A DNA stretch of 64,000 bases from Chelydra serpentina (GCA_037349315.1 JBAIAC010000018.1:9424001-9488000), one strand, 5' to 3'. Counted from the first letter of the stretch, positions 1 to 12,766 are shown. Numbers and translations: made by a program. Notes: generated by a model not told the origin, from the letters alone.

Positions 1-29
1 GAAGGAACAGGGAACCGAGGAGTGCCTTT

Positions 30-358
30 GCTTAGGTCTGGCCTAAACTCGGGGGTGGGGTGGGGGGGAAGGGAAAGAAGGGAGGGATATCGATCTAAGT
101 TATGCAACTTCAGTTATGTGAATAACGTAGCTGAAGTCGATGTACTTAGACCTACTCACCACGGCGTCTTCACTGCGGTGAGTCAACTGCTGCCGCTCCC
201 CCGTCGACTCTGCCTGTGCCTCTCGCGGCGGTGGAGTACAGGAGTCGACGGGAGAGCGCTCGGGGGTTGATTTATCACATCTAGACTAGACACGATAAAT
301 CGACCCCCACTGGATCGATCGCTGCCCACCGATCCGGTGGGTAGTATATACATACGCT
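30..358. repeat. Palindrome-rich MITE (non-autonomous DNA transposon)
   Basis: The stretch is unusually rich in short inverted repeats. A hairpin at about 107-137 pairs CTTCAG with CTGAAG, and one at about 262-309 reads GGGGGTTGATTTATC against GATAAATCGACCCCC around CTAGACTAG. Several GTCGAC palindromes lie between them. No transposase is encoded. The short open frame that crosses it on the plus strand is low in coding character. The right edge (TAGTATATACATACG) resembles a decayed form of the GTGTAGACATACC end seen at 551-570 and 22427-22691. I infer a MITE; the superfamily is not clear and no target duplication was found. Confidence 0.6.
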
Positions 359-424
359 CAGACTCTGGGTGATGGTGAAATCACATGCACTAGATTATAG
401 GCGCAGGGACTCTCTCTCTATTAT

Positions 425-570
425 ATGTTTATACAGTGCCTTGTGAGCTCCAGCCTGAGTCCTAACATCAAAACCATAATTAAACAGCCCCATAGCCCAA
501 GCCCTGTGAGCCCAAATCAGCTGACACGGGTCAGCCACTGGTGTCTAACCACAGTGTAGACATACCCTTT
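425..570. repeat. MITE arm ending in GTGTAGACATACCC
   Basis: The segment ends in CAGTGTAGACATACCC, the same terminal motif as other MITEs in this window (22427-22691 in inverted form). No matching left terminus could be placed, so this is probably a partial copy or a second element abutting the one at 30-358. Confidence 0.4.
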
Positions 571-2708
571 ATGTCCTACTCCACTTCATGATTTTGCTGA
601 ACTCATTAAAATATTTAATCTTCTTTTCTTGCTTGTGAGCAGCTGCAACATTATATTTAAATTCCAAGTCCTGTTTGACTTTTAATATTTCAGCAAAATA
701 TCTCTCTTATTTCCAGCCTGATAGTATTGCTTAGGACTGGCAGCCACTTTGGAACATGTTTCCTGTGCACAATGGTTTTAAGGTAGCTTGGAAATAAATA
801 ATGTAGGGAGGAAATCCCATTTTTATGCTTTCTTCTGTCAACATTACAAAACAAATGTCAGCTGCCTGGCCTGGTGTTTTGTGTCAGTGTTAGTTCTGCC
901 ACTGGTGCAAGATAATTCTGATGTGCTCCTTCCCAGCTGCATATAGGGTGGGATGTTCAAAGCCCCTAAAGCACCCAATTCCCATTCAAAGTCAATTAGA
1001 GTTGAGTACCTACCTGTAGTAGGCACTTTAAAAATCCCATCCTTTATCCTACCTCATGGCTTCATCACGGCCCAGCAGATACCATGTTACCTCCCTTTGT
1101 CCCCTTAGGGCCAAATTTGGCTACCCTTACTCACAGTGGGGTGGACTCTGATACCCTTTCTCACCTTCAGTAGCATTTAATTCTCAATCAGTCCCATTGA
1201 AATCAACAGGATTATTTAAGTGGTAAAATACTACTCAAGGTGGTTAAGGATAAATCTGACCCACTGAGGAGTACCTTACCCCTCATACAGTCCCCATGAA
1301 AGCAATAGGACTACTTGTGCAGGACGTTTCTACTCTGTGTAAGTCAAAGTATTAGAATCTGGCCCTTTGATGGCTGTCAGTATTGTCTAATCCTGGTGCA
1401 CACCTCTGAATCCTTGTTAAAGGTGTCTCCTGGTTCATCAGAAATAAATCTAGTGGGCTTTTGAATCTGTAAGTATTGGGGATTTTCTTTGTAATCAGAC
1501 AATTGCCTTTGATGGATAAAGTCAGACTGGTTTGGTGTTTTACAATGGGGAGAAGGGGGTAATGAGGTAAAGTCAATCAGCCTAATATCTCCCTTCCCAC
1601 TGTGTTTTTAACTTTAAATAAAACCAGACCTCATGCAGCTGTGCAGGCCACGGGAGTCTAAGCCTATTAAAGAAATCTCTTAATGACTGTAAAACTACCA
1701 CTAATTGAAATAAAAATATTTTCACACTATTTTCACATTGTATAAGTGTCTCCAAAATAATCTTAATGCAGTACATGGTGTACAAACTGTTAAGGCTGAC
1801 AAGTGCAAGCTGTAATTTGTGCTAATTAGCCCAAAGTAGGGGCAGTGTGAAATTAACATGATGCATTAATTTTGTGGTTTATGTTTGACGTAGTTTGTTT
1901 CACAAATTCTTTCATTCTCCCCAATCCCGAATGCTTCAGTCAGCTGCCTCCTGTAGAATCTTGTGAGGATGGTGCATCTCTTTGGGTGCTCATAGAATCC
2001 ATTTTGTATATGCAGCCACCTTTTTGGTTTGGCCAAATCTTGATCTCTACAGCTCTATTGGACATTGAGTCTTTCCAGTGGTTCAGGTCATTCTGAGATA
2101 GGTATGTACAGAATGGTAGGTGTGAATGATCTCCTTCAGGGAGTACTTTCCAACCTATTTTATCTTCTAGACGTGAAGGCTTGTTTTCTTCCACAACATC
2201 TTCCCAATCAGCTAAATGTGAACCTTTTTTTATGCTGTTCTAAGATACCAAGAGATGTTCATTCAAGGTCTGATCCAAATCCCCCTGAACTAAATGGAAA
2301 GATTCCCATTGGCTTCAATGGGTCTGACCAAGCTGGTTTATATTTATTATATTGAATACAGGAATCCAAGGATCACAGTAACAATGCCATTTTCATGAGA
2401 TTACTTTGAAAGAATAATGTACATAGTGCTGAAGAGTATTTTGAAAGTATTTTTCATTTGTAACCAATTTTTCCATTTGGCCAAATTAATCTCTGGTACA
2501 TTACTAACTACAATGAGTGTGGCTTTGGTTCCTTATTTCCAGAGATGTACTGAACATTTTGGAAATATACCTGAGTGACTGGCCCAGTAATACCACAAAG
2601 AGATTTGCCAATTTTTAGATGAAAAGCATAACTGTCTGTAGACCATATCATTTTATGAGGTTATCAGAAAATATTTTTACTGTAATCAATATTATTGAAT
2701 TAAGTACT
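571..2708. other. No gene seen; AT-rich background
   Basis: About 2.1 kb without a recognisable gene. The part at about 1120-1370 has phrases such as ATTGAAATCAACAGGA and TCAGAATCTGGCCC-like text that recur in old amniote interspersed repeats, but it is too decayed to name. The open frames here are short and have no recognisable domain. Confidence 0.5.
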
Positions 2709-2776
2709 GATGATATGCTTAGCACTCTACTGAACACCAAATGAAAGTTCCTGTCCCAAAGAACTTACAATATAAA
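2709..2776 (+). repeat. Fragment of an old amniote interspersed repeat
   Basis: The phrase GTCCCAAAGAACTTACAAT and the upstream TTAGCACTCTACTGAACACC resemble the text at 49300-49380 (GTGCTAGGCACTGTACAT ... CTGTCTCAAAG). I read the two as decayed copies of one old family. The assignment rests on this internal similarity only. Confidence 0.4.
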
Positions 2777-3231
2777 AATCATGGTGACTGTTTTCAAACC
2801 TATCTGCCTAAAGTTTTAATCTGAAAGACAAAAGGAACTGCTAAGGATACAACATGCAAGTAAAGTGATCAAAATGATCTATAGGTATGCGGTTCATTAG
2901 TTACAAGCTTGTTAGTGGTTTGTTTTTAGTTTACACATACTAGACTTCCCTCTCCTCATCTTCCCTGCACCTTTCACAACATAGCAATCCCTAGCAGTTT
3001 GTGTCCTTATACCTGTCCCTCTCAACATACCACCCCTCCCATTCATATCAATTAGCAGCTAACTCCTAAGATAAAATAAAATTACATATAAAAATTACAT
3101 TAACATTATATTAAAGTTCCAAAATCAAGCACTCAAAATATAGGAAATGCCAAATTTATGGTAGTCCATGTAACCTTAATTATGCCCCTTTGTGTATCTT
3201 TCCTGTACAGCATATGAGGCAGGGATCCTGT

Positions 3232-3375
3232 GAAAAAAATAGTATGTGATTATGTAATTAAAGACTATATAATAATGCACATATGCAAACAAGCAGAATT
3301 GAAGTTGAATGGACAATCGTAAACCTTATGATTCCTAACTTTTGAGTGCTCGACTTTGCAACCTTAATAAAGATC
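3232..3375 (+). repeat. Interspersed repeat, copy 1 of a family also at 24841
   Basis: Shares a long collinear match with 24841-24976: AGTATGTG, then AATTAAAGACT, AATGCACAT, and CCTAACTTTTGAGTGCT followed by GACTTTGC and ACCTTAAT. The two copies differ by substitutions and small indels, so both are old. The family is not identified; a SINE or LINE 3' end is plausible. Confidence 0.6.
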
Positions 3376-5555
3376 TTAATTTTTTTTAATTTAATGTCTT
3401 TTTTTTTAAAGAGGAAAAATGGTAAAAACATATAATCTGGGGAGGAAATCAAGACAGATTATGAGCCCCTTGATGAAAGTTTTAGAGTATAAACAGAGAA
3501 AAAAACCTTGAATCTGAGAAATATTGTGTAGGAAGAAGTGTCAGTCAAGGTTTGGATACCACCTGGATGTGTAAGGCAAGGGAGAGGGAGAAATTGAAGG
3601 TGTTACATTATAGGTTTGAGTGACTAGGATGAGGGTGGTGTGTTCAACAGAGAATAGTACTGGAAGTAGTGGGGGTGGGGTTCTAGAGGAAAGATAAGAA
3701 ATGCAATTTTGGACACTATAAGTTTGAGTTAGTGTCCAGCAGGTAATGTCAGATAAATGAGCTGAGATGTGGGGTTGGATGGAAGGAGACATGTCAGGAG
3801 ACAGAGATGTCAGCGGAAACTTTGTGAGCAGTTAAGGTCTCAAAGTTAGGGAGGAAAGGAGGAGATGTAGGAGAGAGCTCTTACACATTTCCAGAGAAAA
3901 TAGGAGAGGGGAGGAAGAGAATTCATCAAAAGAGAGGCTAATGGAGCAGCAACAGGAGAGAACTGGGAGAACACAATTTTGTGAAAGTCCAAGGAGAACT
4001 AGTGTCAAGCAAGAGATACAGATTCCAAAGTGGTAAAATGATCAAGGAGAATGTTGGCAAGAACCTGAGCAGAGAGGCTGAAAGATGCAGGAGGTGGGGA
4101 AGGTTTTAGGAGAAACTGAAGGGCTGTAATTTATGGAAATTAAGCAGATCAAAACAATGGCCTGTAGGGTGTTTAAATCCTGTATATCTGTTCATTTCTA
4201 TTCTAATATAACCAATTTGGCTTTTGGATGTGCTCCTTTGATTAGCAATTGGAGACAAGAAAGCAGTAAGGCTCTGATGCCTCAAGAATATTGTCTCTAT
4301 TAGTCAAAGGAAACTTACTACAATTTATTGACATGTGATTCAAACCATGTGCCATATCACTTACCTAACTGCAAATTATATGGGGAAATAGATCAAATCC
4401 AAACCTGTATACATGACTTTGTCAATAAGTACCCCATTAAACCAACAAAACAAAGCTTCACCATTAATAGTCTGAGAGAGAGATCTGTTCACCCAACATT
4501 GCCCATTAAGCCAGCTGTCCCAATTAACCACATACCTTTAAATGGCTTTGACTGTTAATATACTTCAATAAATATATGTGGCATAGGAACTTCCTCAGGA
4601 GGTGCTATTTGGTTGTGGTACAACAGTTTGGGTTGTGTTTAGAAAATAAAAGATGACCGCATATTACGACATACTTTATATTACACCCTCTATGCACTTG
4701 GCAACTAGCAGGCTAAAAGGAACACTCTAACCTTGAAAACACCTAATTAAAATAAGTGCTGTGTGTAGAACAGTAAAAACTTTGCCTCTTTGTTTAGTGA
4801 ACGATCTAGTTATGATACCCTGGTCAATTTACCCTCCCAATGAACAGGGTTATAATATTCAAGGTTGTGCGCGAGCTATTACTGAGCATATAATGGATGC
4901 TGCATTTTCAGTGGCTTCAAAATTGCTTTTGGATAGTTGGAGTATGAAAGGCACTATATAAAACCAAATTCTATGCTATTCCATGTATAGAAAGAGAACT
5001 CCTGCTGCATTGTTTTTAAAGTGACAGCCCAGCAGGTGTCCCTATAGGTTGATAGTATGGTATTGAGAAATTCTGAAACTTACTAGGAAATAAGCAAAAT
5101 TGAATGAACATGTTAAAATAAATGTTTTTGGATTATGAGGCAGGCAACCTTGCCTGATATAAATGATTAAGTTAATTCCTTCACTGATATTAAAAAAAGG
5201 TTCTACAGGATGATTCACTGCTTTTAAATGAGATCTTTTCCATTTATAATGCACTTTGACATAAATATTACTTAAAAGCAAAATATTTTAAAAACTTCAT
5301 GAGATGACAACTGTCAGCTCTGTATGTGAGAGTTTACATGTCTATCAGTGTATGTGTGTTATCTGTATAAGTATATGTAAGATCTAATGAGAGAGGGTAG
5401 AAGCAATTGTTTCATTTTTCGAAAATATTTCAGACTTTTGCAGTAATATAAAGCTTGGTCCCTAAATTACCGTCAGCCTTAGTGACACAAGTAGTCACAC
5501 TGATTTCACTGTGACTATTCATATGGGTAAACTCAGAAGGGCCGGCCCAAAGCCA
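3376..5555. other. No gene seen; purine-rich tract at 3545-4110
   Basis: About 2.2 kb without a recognisable gene. Roughly 3545-4110 is strongly purine-rich on the plus strand (repeated AGGAGA and GGAGG words) without a regular repeat unit. The rest is AT-rich and unremarkable. Confidence 0.5.
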
Positions 5556-5672
5556 TCAAACAGGAAAGAACATAATAAAGAAGAACTCTGTAGATTGAAA
5601 GCTTGTACCTTCCGCCAACAAAAGTTGGTCCAATAGAATATATTACCTCACTCACCTTGTTTTTCTCTCTCA
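5556..5672 (+). repeat. Penelope-like element 3' end fragment (probable)
   Basis: Contains AAGAAGAACTCTGTAG, TTGAAAGCTTGTACC and CCAACAAAAGTTGGTCC. The order of an AAGA motif, a short stem and then GAAAGC resembles the hammerhead-like core seen at the end of the Penelope-like element at 25068. Tails of this type are common at the ends of Penelope-like elements in reptiles. No reverse transcriptase accompanies this fragment, so the assignment is from motif order and recall. Confidence 0.4.
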
Positions 5673-6035
5673 TAATGCATTAGAAGTCAAAATGATCCAA
5701 AGACAATAATTGCCTGTTTATTTTTAGTATAGGCTAATTTAAAAAGTGTGGGCATGATCCTTGTTCCAATGAAGTCAATGGCAAAATTTACCACTGACTT
5801 GAATAGAAGTAAGAAAGAGTATCTGCACTTAGTCTGCTTTAATTTTTCTTAAAGTATGCATTTCTGAAAAATGACTGTTAAAAATGGCACCTTCTTACTC
5901 ATTAGATCTGTGTTCTGTATATGTTAAGAGCCACATCTGTTAATTTACTGACAAAAATACATTTTTACTACACTTTACTTCTGTTAGCCCTGTACCTGAG
6001 GGCTCAGTTTAGGGTAACACAGTAATATTTGTGTC
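5673..6035. other. No gene seen
   Basis: AT-rich sequence with no feature I can support. Confidence 0.5.
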
Positions 6036-6815
6036 TGTAGCAAGGGGGTGTGGCTTCCCTCTGCGACTGATGGGGAGGAACCCCTGCCAACCCCCTGGTG
6101 GGCAGAGCCAGGACATCATGCCCATCCCGCCAGAAGCGGAGGGGCGGGACAGGAAGTATAAAAGGCAGGCCCTACAGCTCAGTTGGGATGGAGCTGCTGG
6201 AGGGAGACAGACACCTCTTGCCTGCTGCTGGGACTGGAGTCTCAAGAGGATCCCTGCAGTGCCAAGAACTTGCCGGAGCTGCCTGCCACCAAGGATACCG
6301 AGGAGTTTCTGGGACTGCCGTTAGCCATGTACCCTGGGGAGACAGAGAACAACCCTGAGACACAGGTACACCATTAGGGGAGTGTAGGAAGCAGTCCAAG
6401 GTCACCAGACTGTAGTCTGGTTGTGTTACTGCCTCAATCCAGGTCATCATATTTCATCTGGATCCCTGCTGACCCAGTGGCAGAACCCTCCACCACTGTT
6501 AGGGCCCTGGGCTGGGACCCAGTGGAGTAGAGTGGGCCCGGGTTTCCCTACCCCCTGCTACCAATCCCACCCCTTGGGTCCCAGCCTACCCAACTTAGAC
6601 AAATGCAGGCCTCTTTTAGCATGCCAGAGCCAGGATGTCAGACTTTTTGTTTGTCTCTCTGCCTGATCGGAGCCAGAGCCCTGGACTGCTTGCTGGTCGA
6701 TCCTGCCTAGAGGGCCAGGGCCTTAGAGACTGCTAATTCCCCAATAACTCTTGCCTTGCTAGGGACCCAAGAGTGAGGGTGTGTGGCCTCCCTCAAAGAC
6801 TGGCAGGGAGGGATG
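6036..6815 (+). mobile_element. LTR of a Ty3/gypsy-type retrotransposon (solo or fragment)
   Basis: GC-rich block with a TATA box (TATAAAAG, 6157-6164) preceded by GGGGCGGGAC, as expected for an LTR promoter. The first 470 bases match 14056-14506 closely (TGATGGGGAGGAA, CTGGTGGGCAGAGCCAGGAC, AGTATAAAAGG, GGACTTGCC-like and CTTGGGGAGACAGAG-like text). The proposed start is TGTAGCAAGG. Near the far end, 6776-6815 repeats the opening motif in altered form (GGGTGTGTGGCCTCCCTC), which may mark a second LTR boundary. No internal coding region is attached. The open frames across it lack any recognisable domain. Confidence 0.6.
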
Positions 6816-7729
6816 GCCATGCATTCCTAAAGTCTCCTGGAACAAATGCATATGGAGTGTCTAAATTAGCATGTGCCAAGGTGTTAACTAACTTAATTTA
6901 ATTGGCAATTCAAACAGGAGCAAAATATATACTCTAGCTATATCTAGAGAGGCCTGCCATTTATGTGTGTGTCTGTTTTGTGCGGGTCGTAGCCTAGTAT
7001 AGTAATTCCTTCTGAAAACCTGTGTGGACATGCAAAAATGTGTTTGAATGCTTGCAAAACTGTGAGAAAATATACACAATATGGAACAAACCTTTGTCTA
7101 AGAGCTTGAAATGAGACTCTCATATGAAAAAACAAGTCTTTTCAATCCACTTTTTTTTAACTTCGGGGGTTTTAAATCCACATGATCTGTTTCTAATGGG
7201 GAAAATTCTCAAATCTGTTTCAAACCACACGGAAAAGGATTTTGCACAGCTCTAATGCAAATGCTAGTCAGAAAGATGGATGGATGTAGAGGGTCGCATG
7301 GCCTGCCTAAGTATAAGTTATGTTACTAAATCAACATATTGATCTGGGAACGCAATGTCCTGGAATCCTGAAAATGTCAGGCTCAGTCTAAATGCTTCAT
7401 TTCTTTCAAATTAATTTAATTTTGCCAGCTACTGTTGCTGATGAAATTATATCAGAAAAATGAAAACAGCAGGGCAGATGCTCATCAAATCCAATTGAAT
7501 TTGTCTATTTTGAAAGGCATGGACCACACATAAAATACCTGTGTTGCTATCTAATTCCTCATTAAGGGAAACAACAACATCAAATGTAATTTGCATATTT
7601 GTATATGCAAATTAGGCATCCCAAATTCTGATGATTCTTTGTGGCTCTTCTGGGATTCCATCCCTGAAACTCTGGCAAAGGAGTTGAGAGGTAAGATTAT
7701 ATGATTATGTGATGACACTAATCCATCCA

Positions 7730-7731
<2 letters not shown>
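6816..7731. other. No gene seen
   Basis: About 900 bases, mostly AT-rich. Open frames are short and carry no recognisable motif. Confidence 0.5.

Positions 7732-7816
<85 letters not shown>
7732..7816. repeat. Compound (TC)n(CA)n microsatellite
   Basis: Uninterrupted TC dinucleotides to 7760 are followed by uninterrupted CA dinucleotides to 7816. The open frame read across it on the minus strand is just a VC/RE dipeptide repeat. Confidence 0.97.
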
Positions 7817-7817
<1 letters not shown>

Positions 7818-8214
7818 TAAAGGATCATCCAGTACATGCCCTTGTACTGCGCAGCTCCAAATTCTGTATTATTTATTTAATGTGTTAATGCACTAATATG
7901 TGGTCAGACTCTGAAACCTTGACATTGATGAGGCTATTTTAATGAGTGAGAACTACTCAACATAAGTAAAAATTGTAGAATATGTCCCAAAATATTCAGT
8001 TAGTAGAGGAAGTGAGATAAAATGTCACATTAACTTTTTCTGAGAAATAAGCGAACAGTATGCCAAAACATACTAGGAAATTGACTCTCTTCATTCTTAT
8101 CCCTCTAAAACAAACAAAAACCAAACAAACTAAGTAGGAAAATTTCAAAGTCAGTATAGTAAAAGAAAATTGTGAGGAATTCAAAAATAGCTGTAGAGAG
8201 AAGTACTATTCTGA

Positions 8215-8640
8215 CTTGCAGATGAAATGGTAGCAGGGATTTTCCCAGGCCTTACATAGCATATGTCCTTGAAGACATCCATGTTGTGGACTTGCACCCA
8301 TCTTGACTTCATAGATGAGTCCAGGCTGAAATGGGACTCTTTTCTCAAGGCACTGCTCAGCATGGAGTCCAGCTCCTTGTAAAATGGGCAGCTCACTGGG
8401 GTATGCCAGACTTGGAATGGTTTCCCTTGGCCCTCCAGCTGCTTACCTTGAACCCCTTTATCTTCTCCTTGCATTGCTGCCCAGTCTGGTCAATCCTATG
8501 ATCTACCAGTTTCTGAGCTATATTGTCATTCTGCCGAGAATTCCTCTTCTGGATCCCAAAGTCATGGGTTTTGCTCACGTTAGCTGAAAGGTCAACCAGG
8601 GCTTTGGTGTCTGGCCTCTGGCCAGGTGACTGCATGCTGA
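8215..8640 (-). pseudogene. Myb/SANT-like DNA-binding domain remnant
   Basis: Two overlapping minus-strand frames (8635-8393, then 8474-8181) together give the layout of a Myb/SANT-like (trihelix) domain. The first reads IAQKLVDHRIDQTGQQC then KEKIKGFK. The second, after a frameshift near 8440, reads CPFYKELDSMLSS. The order 'IA..L....G....QC..KIK.LK' then 'CPFY.EL' is the usual signature of Myb/SANT-like domains in Harbinger-type transposons and in vertebrate genes derived from them. The frameshift and lack of flanking domains mean it is not a working gene. It may come from a transposon or from a retrocopy of a domesticated gene; the sequence does not decide between them. Confidence 0.6.
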
Positions 8641-8798
8641 TACATGAGCTTTATACCAGGCATTCTTCTTACTATTGTACTAGAGACCAGAAATGATTGA
8701 AGCTCAAGTTACTGAAAGCAGTGTGGGACTGAAGAAGATGAGCGGAGGCACATGAAGGAAGGTGACTTCCAGTCAGGAGACAGAGCACAGATAGACGA

Positions 8799-9504
8799 TG
8801 TGATGGGGTGCTCTACTCACCACAGGTATGGTGCCTCCTCCTGACCTTTCTGAGGAATAGCTCACCAGGTCAGCACCTCTACCCGTGGTTGCAAGCCATC
8901 TCTCCACCTCCGTCTCTTTGTCTGCCGCCACTCTCTCACTCCAGGAGCTGCTGCGACCTCTTTGTGACTTAGTCTTCTGGCTAGGTCACTAGTGTGGTTT
9001 CCCCTTCCAGGGCAAAGGGAATCTCTTCACCCAGTCCAGACGCAGGCAGTCTTCCTATGCACTGCCCTACCATTGTCACTTCAGCAGTGGCTGGTTGGGG
9101 AACCCAGGCTCTCCCTCTACTCCAGGTTCTAGCTCAGGGATGCTCTAGTCAGCAGGCAGGGTCTGTTCCACCATACCTTGCTGCATTTCCCTGAGCCCTT
9201 TCCTAACCTTCTGGCTCTCCTCCCTTCCTCATCTGGGTCTGCCAGTTTCACTGCTCCGTCCTCCCAGGGAGCAACTGCGGGCTACATATCTCTGCAGTCT
9301 CCAAACACTCCTCCCTCTTTCAAGGGAGTGACTGCCCCCTTTCCCAGCAGTCCCCCTTCTGTTGCCAGCTTCCCAGCTTATATAAGCTTGTGCCCAGGTG
9401 AGCTTCTTCTAATGAAGGTTTTCCTTTCACCCTAGTAAGTTAATTGGCCCATCCTGGCCTCCATTAACCCCTTCAGGATGAGTGTGGGGTGGACACCCCT
9501 CACA
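8799..9504 (-). mobile_element. Solo LTR (probable), minus-strand orientation
   Basis: Bounded by TGTGATGGGGTG on the left and CACCCCTCACA on the right, so it is TG...CA and the two ends are mutual inverted repeats, as in LTRs. On the minus strand TATATAA lies within AGCTTATATAAGCT (about 9376-9389), suggesting transcription leftwards. Flanks are GACGA and GATGG, which do not match well, so the target duplication is lost or the ends are slightly off. The opening resembles the repeat at 50195. Confidence 0.6.
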
Positions 9505-12500
9505 GATGGCAAGATAGAACACAGAACTGGGTGCCCTGGAGGCTTGTGGGAAGAGATTGGCATATCATCTCCCATTAAAGGGTTGTGGCTGTGCATTTCC
9601 ATTACAGACACCTCAAGTTAGCAAAACCATCAAAAAGCTACCCTGTACCTCAGAGCTAATTTGTCTTTCTGTACAATAATGACACAACTGAGGAGGTTAG
9701 TTTCTGAATGCAAAGCATATTAACAAGCAAACTCATGTTTCACAGTGAGTTACATTTCTCATGAAGATAGAGCCACATTTGCAGTTCATAGATTTGTAAT
9801 GAAAGTTGCATGAGGGGTCAACCATATACTGCTGTTCTGAGGATCCAACCACAAGATGATTAATCCCAAACTCCCTTGCTCCCCGAAGGCTGGGGTGAAG
9901 GGGGCATGTTTTGAATTGCTCTTGAGTGACCCTGTCTGGTTCCTACTTGTGGTGTTGATAAACTCTGCAGCTAGTCCTTCTCGCTGAGGAGAAGTATGGG
10001 TTAGATGCAGAACCTCTGAGGGGGAGAAAAGGAGGATGCCGGTAGGCCCCACAACACTCCCTCAAAATAGTAAAATGAAAAATGATGATATTTCCTTTGG
10101 AAAAGTTTTCACATGCCAGAAATGTTTTTGGCAGTTACAAAACAGAGCCAGAGGGAATGCACACCCCAGTAAAATATTAGGTTCAAGCAAAAAAGGTGGT
10201 AATGGGTAATAAAGAGCAATGCAACACATAATAAAAGTCTCTTGTGTACATTGAAGTTAACTGGCAAGCTCTCACTTTTTTGCAATCTCACTTACACCAG
10301 ATGTTCCTATTCACTGACTTGTGCTGCCTCTGAGAACACCACTGTGTTCTCTCAACACAGTCCAAGGCAGGCATGTTATTCCTTCTAAGATAATGCCTAA
10401 AATTCATCTTTGTGCTTCCCAAATTAAAACAATATGTAGAGTAATCTTACATGGCACCATCCTTGAACCTCAACTTTCCTTCTCCTACGTCTGCAAGCAT
10501 GCCTGTCTCTGCCTCTGCAACAAAACCCAGGCACACCCCAGCCTTAGCTTACATGGTGGTGACATCTTCCCACATGCCTTCATCTTTTCTCACCCTGGCC
10601 ACTACGTTTTCCTTCTCAGTGGCCTGTTCCAAATGCTGCCACCTTCTCAGATGTAGAAAGGAGGTCAACAAATATCACCCTCCTTCTAAGCCAATCAGTC
10701 CATTCCCCATTCATTTCAATATAGAGTCCAAAATTGTTCTCTTCCTTTTTAAAACTGTCCATAGATTTAGCTTAATCTATCTCACACACTTTCTTCCCCT
10801 TCTCCCTTCCCTCCATTCATCTAGCACTGATTCTTATTTGTCATTTCTCAGCACCTCCTGGAGCAGCCTTCTTGTATAATCCTACCTCATCTCACCATTG
10901 ATTTTCTCTTTTCTCCTTTGCCTTTGCGTCTTAATTTTTCTCTCCTTGAAAAAGTGTGATGTATGACAGCACTGCTGCCTCTCTCAAGGCAGAGAGCAGG
11001 GTGAGCATGCAGAAGTCACAGAGGAAGTATAACTTACAAGAGATGTTGAGATGCCACAATAGAATCATCCTATTTTGAAGGCTTACGTGGAACTTAGGTG
11101 GTACTTAGGTCTTGTGCTGGGCCCTCTCCATAGGACTGCATTTCACACATTGTGAGTTTTAGTTTTGGGAGTACACTGCTTAAATATCACACTGAATACG
11201 ATACATGGGAAATCCAGTCACATTCCTTGTTCCTGATCTATTTTCTCCGGGATTGCATAAAATAAGATGGCATTGTCATCATAAAAAATGGAATCCCCAG
11301 GATCACACACACACAATTCTCCTCTTTTCCATGCTCACAACAAACCCACAGCTACCTTAGTAGGCAGTCATAGATTTCTATCATCTGAATGTCCGAGCGC
11401 GATGCACCCATAGTGGAGTGTAGAAGACTCATGGGAAGAGCCTACAAGATGAGGAAAGTGTCCAAAATGCATACTGTGTGCCAGAAGAATGGATGTACAT
11501 GGAAAATAAAGTTTTGCTGACTGCAATGAAAATTTACTCCATGACAAGAACTGTGCATTTTTCCATGGCTGTCATAGATTTCATGGATTCAGGGAAATCC
11601 AGCCATTTTTAGAAATCCCATGAAATTTACTTTTTCACCTGAATCCACATGAAATCAGAATTTTTCCCTAGGAGACCCCATAAAATTGGCACATTTACTT
11701 ATAAGACCCCAAGAAATGATAAAGGATATTCCCATTACTTTTAGCCTAGCCTCTTACTGCACATCTTAAAGTGATAGCTTAGGTTATAGACTCCTTGCAT
11801 TAGTTGCTGGTGTAATTTAACTAGAAGATCATATCTATAACAACATTGTGCAGAAAAATAACAGCAGTTAAAATGGACCATCTATGGAAAAGAAAATAAC
11901 AAAAGGCCCCTGTAAATACAATATTTTAGCAGCAGCATGGAGAGTTTTAATTTATGTACAATAAATTACTCCCAAATTCAATAGTAATAAGACAGAACAT
12001 TTGATGATGGTTAAAAGACTTTGCAGCAACTTTGTTGTGAATGAAAAGGCACCTATCTTGTAACCAAGCTCTTCAAATAACTTTTCTAAGGTTCCAGAGA
12101 AGTATGAAAAAATATAAAATATGATGCTGAAATCCAAACTATGATATTGAACCAGAACAAAAAGAAGCACCAAAGATGATCAACAAAAGAAGACAACAAG
12201 ATTCACGTAATTTATTCTTTTAAATTGATAATTTATTTTTATCAAATAATCAGATCCAGCCCAGAGGAATACATTTTGTGTCACAAGAATTCATTAATCC
12301 CCATGAAGTGATAGCTCAGCAATCTGTTCAGTCTGTAAAAATCAATACGCTGAGTCAAATCTGGCCTGCCTTACTCACACGAGCTAGTGAGACTATTTAC
12401 CTAATAGAGTGAGCCAGATTGGATCCCAAATCCCAATGGGCTATGGGTCAGATATTTACATCCTTTATTTCATGCCTAACTCCTCTTTTTGGCTGCAGCC

Positions 12501-12615
12501 TGAGTTGTGCTTGAACAAGAACAGCAGATTCAGATTTTTGCTGTGGCTTTCAGTTAGGACTTGGTCTAGCAGCATGGAAATAAATGGGAGTTTTGTCATT
12601 GACTTCAGTGACACT
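9505..12615. other. No gene seen; about 3.1 kb
   Basis: Includes a pyrimidine-rich part at about 10470-10940 crossed by two overlapping plus-strand frames (10321-10656, 10451-10879) with low-complexity serine/proline-rich translations, which I do not regard as coding. A segment at about 11560-11720 repeats the words 'CATGGATTCAGGGAAATCC' and 'CATGAAAT', possibly an old MITE. Confidence 0.5.
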
Positions 12616-12722
12616 TAGGGTGACTAGATAGCAAGTGTGAAAAATCAGGACAGGGACCTATATAAGACAAAGCCCCAAATATTGGGACTGTCCCTATAAA
12701 ATCAGGACATCTGGTCATCCTA
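12616..12722. repeat. Short palindromic MITE, 107 bp
   Basis: Terminal inverted repeats TAGGGTGACTAGAT (left) and, reading inward from the right, TAGGATGACCAGAT differ at 2 of 14 positions. The interior has AAATCAGGACAGGGACC and GGGACTGTCCCTATAAAATC, which are also mutually inverted. No coding capacity. Superfamily not determined. Confidence 0.8.
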
Positions 12723-12766
12723 GTGGGATGTATCAGGCCCTAAACAAGCAGCCCTATCGTTTAAGG

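Noticed and set aside
7551..7817. Minus-strand frame of 88 residues
   Set aside because: Its first half is the translated microsatellite; no evidence of coding.
10321..10879. Two overlapping plus-strand frames of 111 and 142 residues
   Set aside because: Low-complexity Ser/Pro/Leu translations of a pyrimidine-rich tract; no splice or domain evidence.
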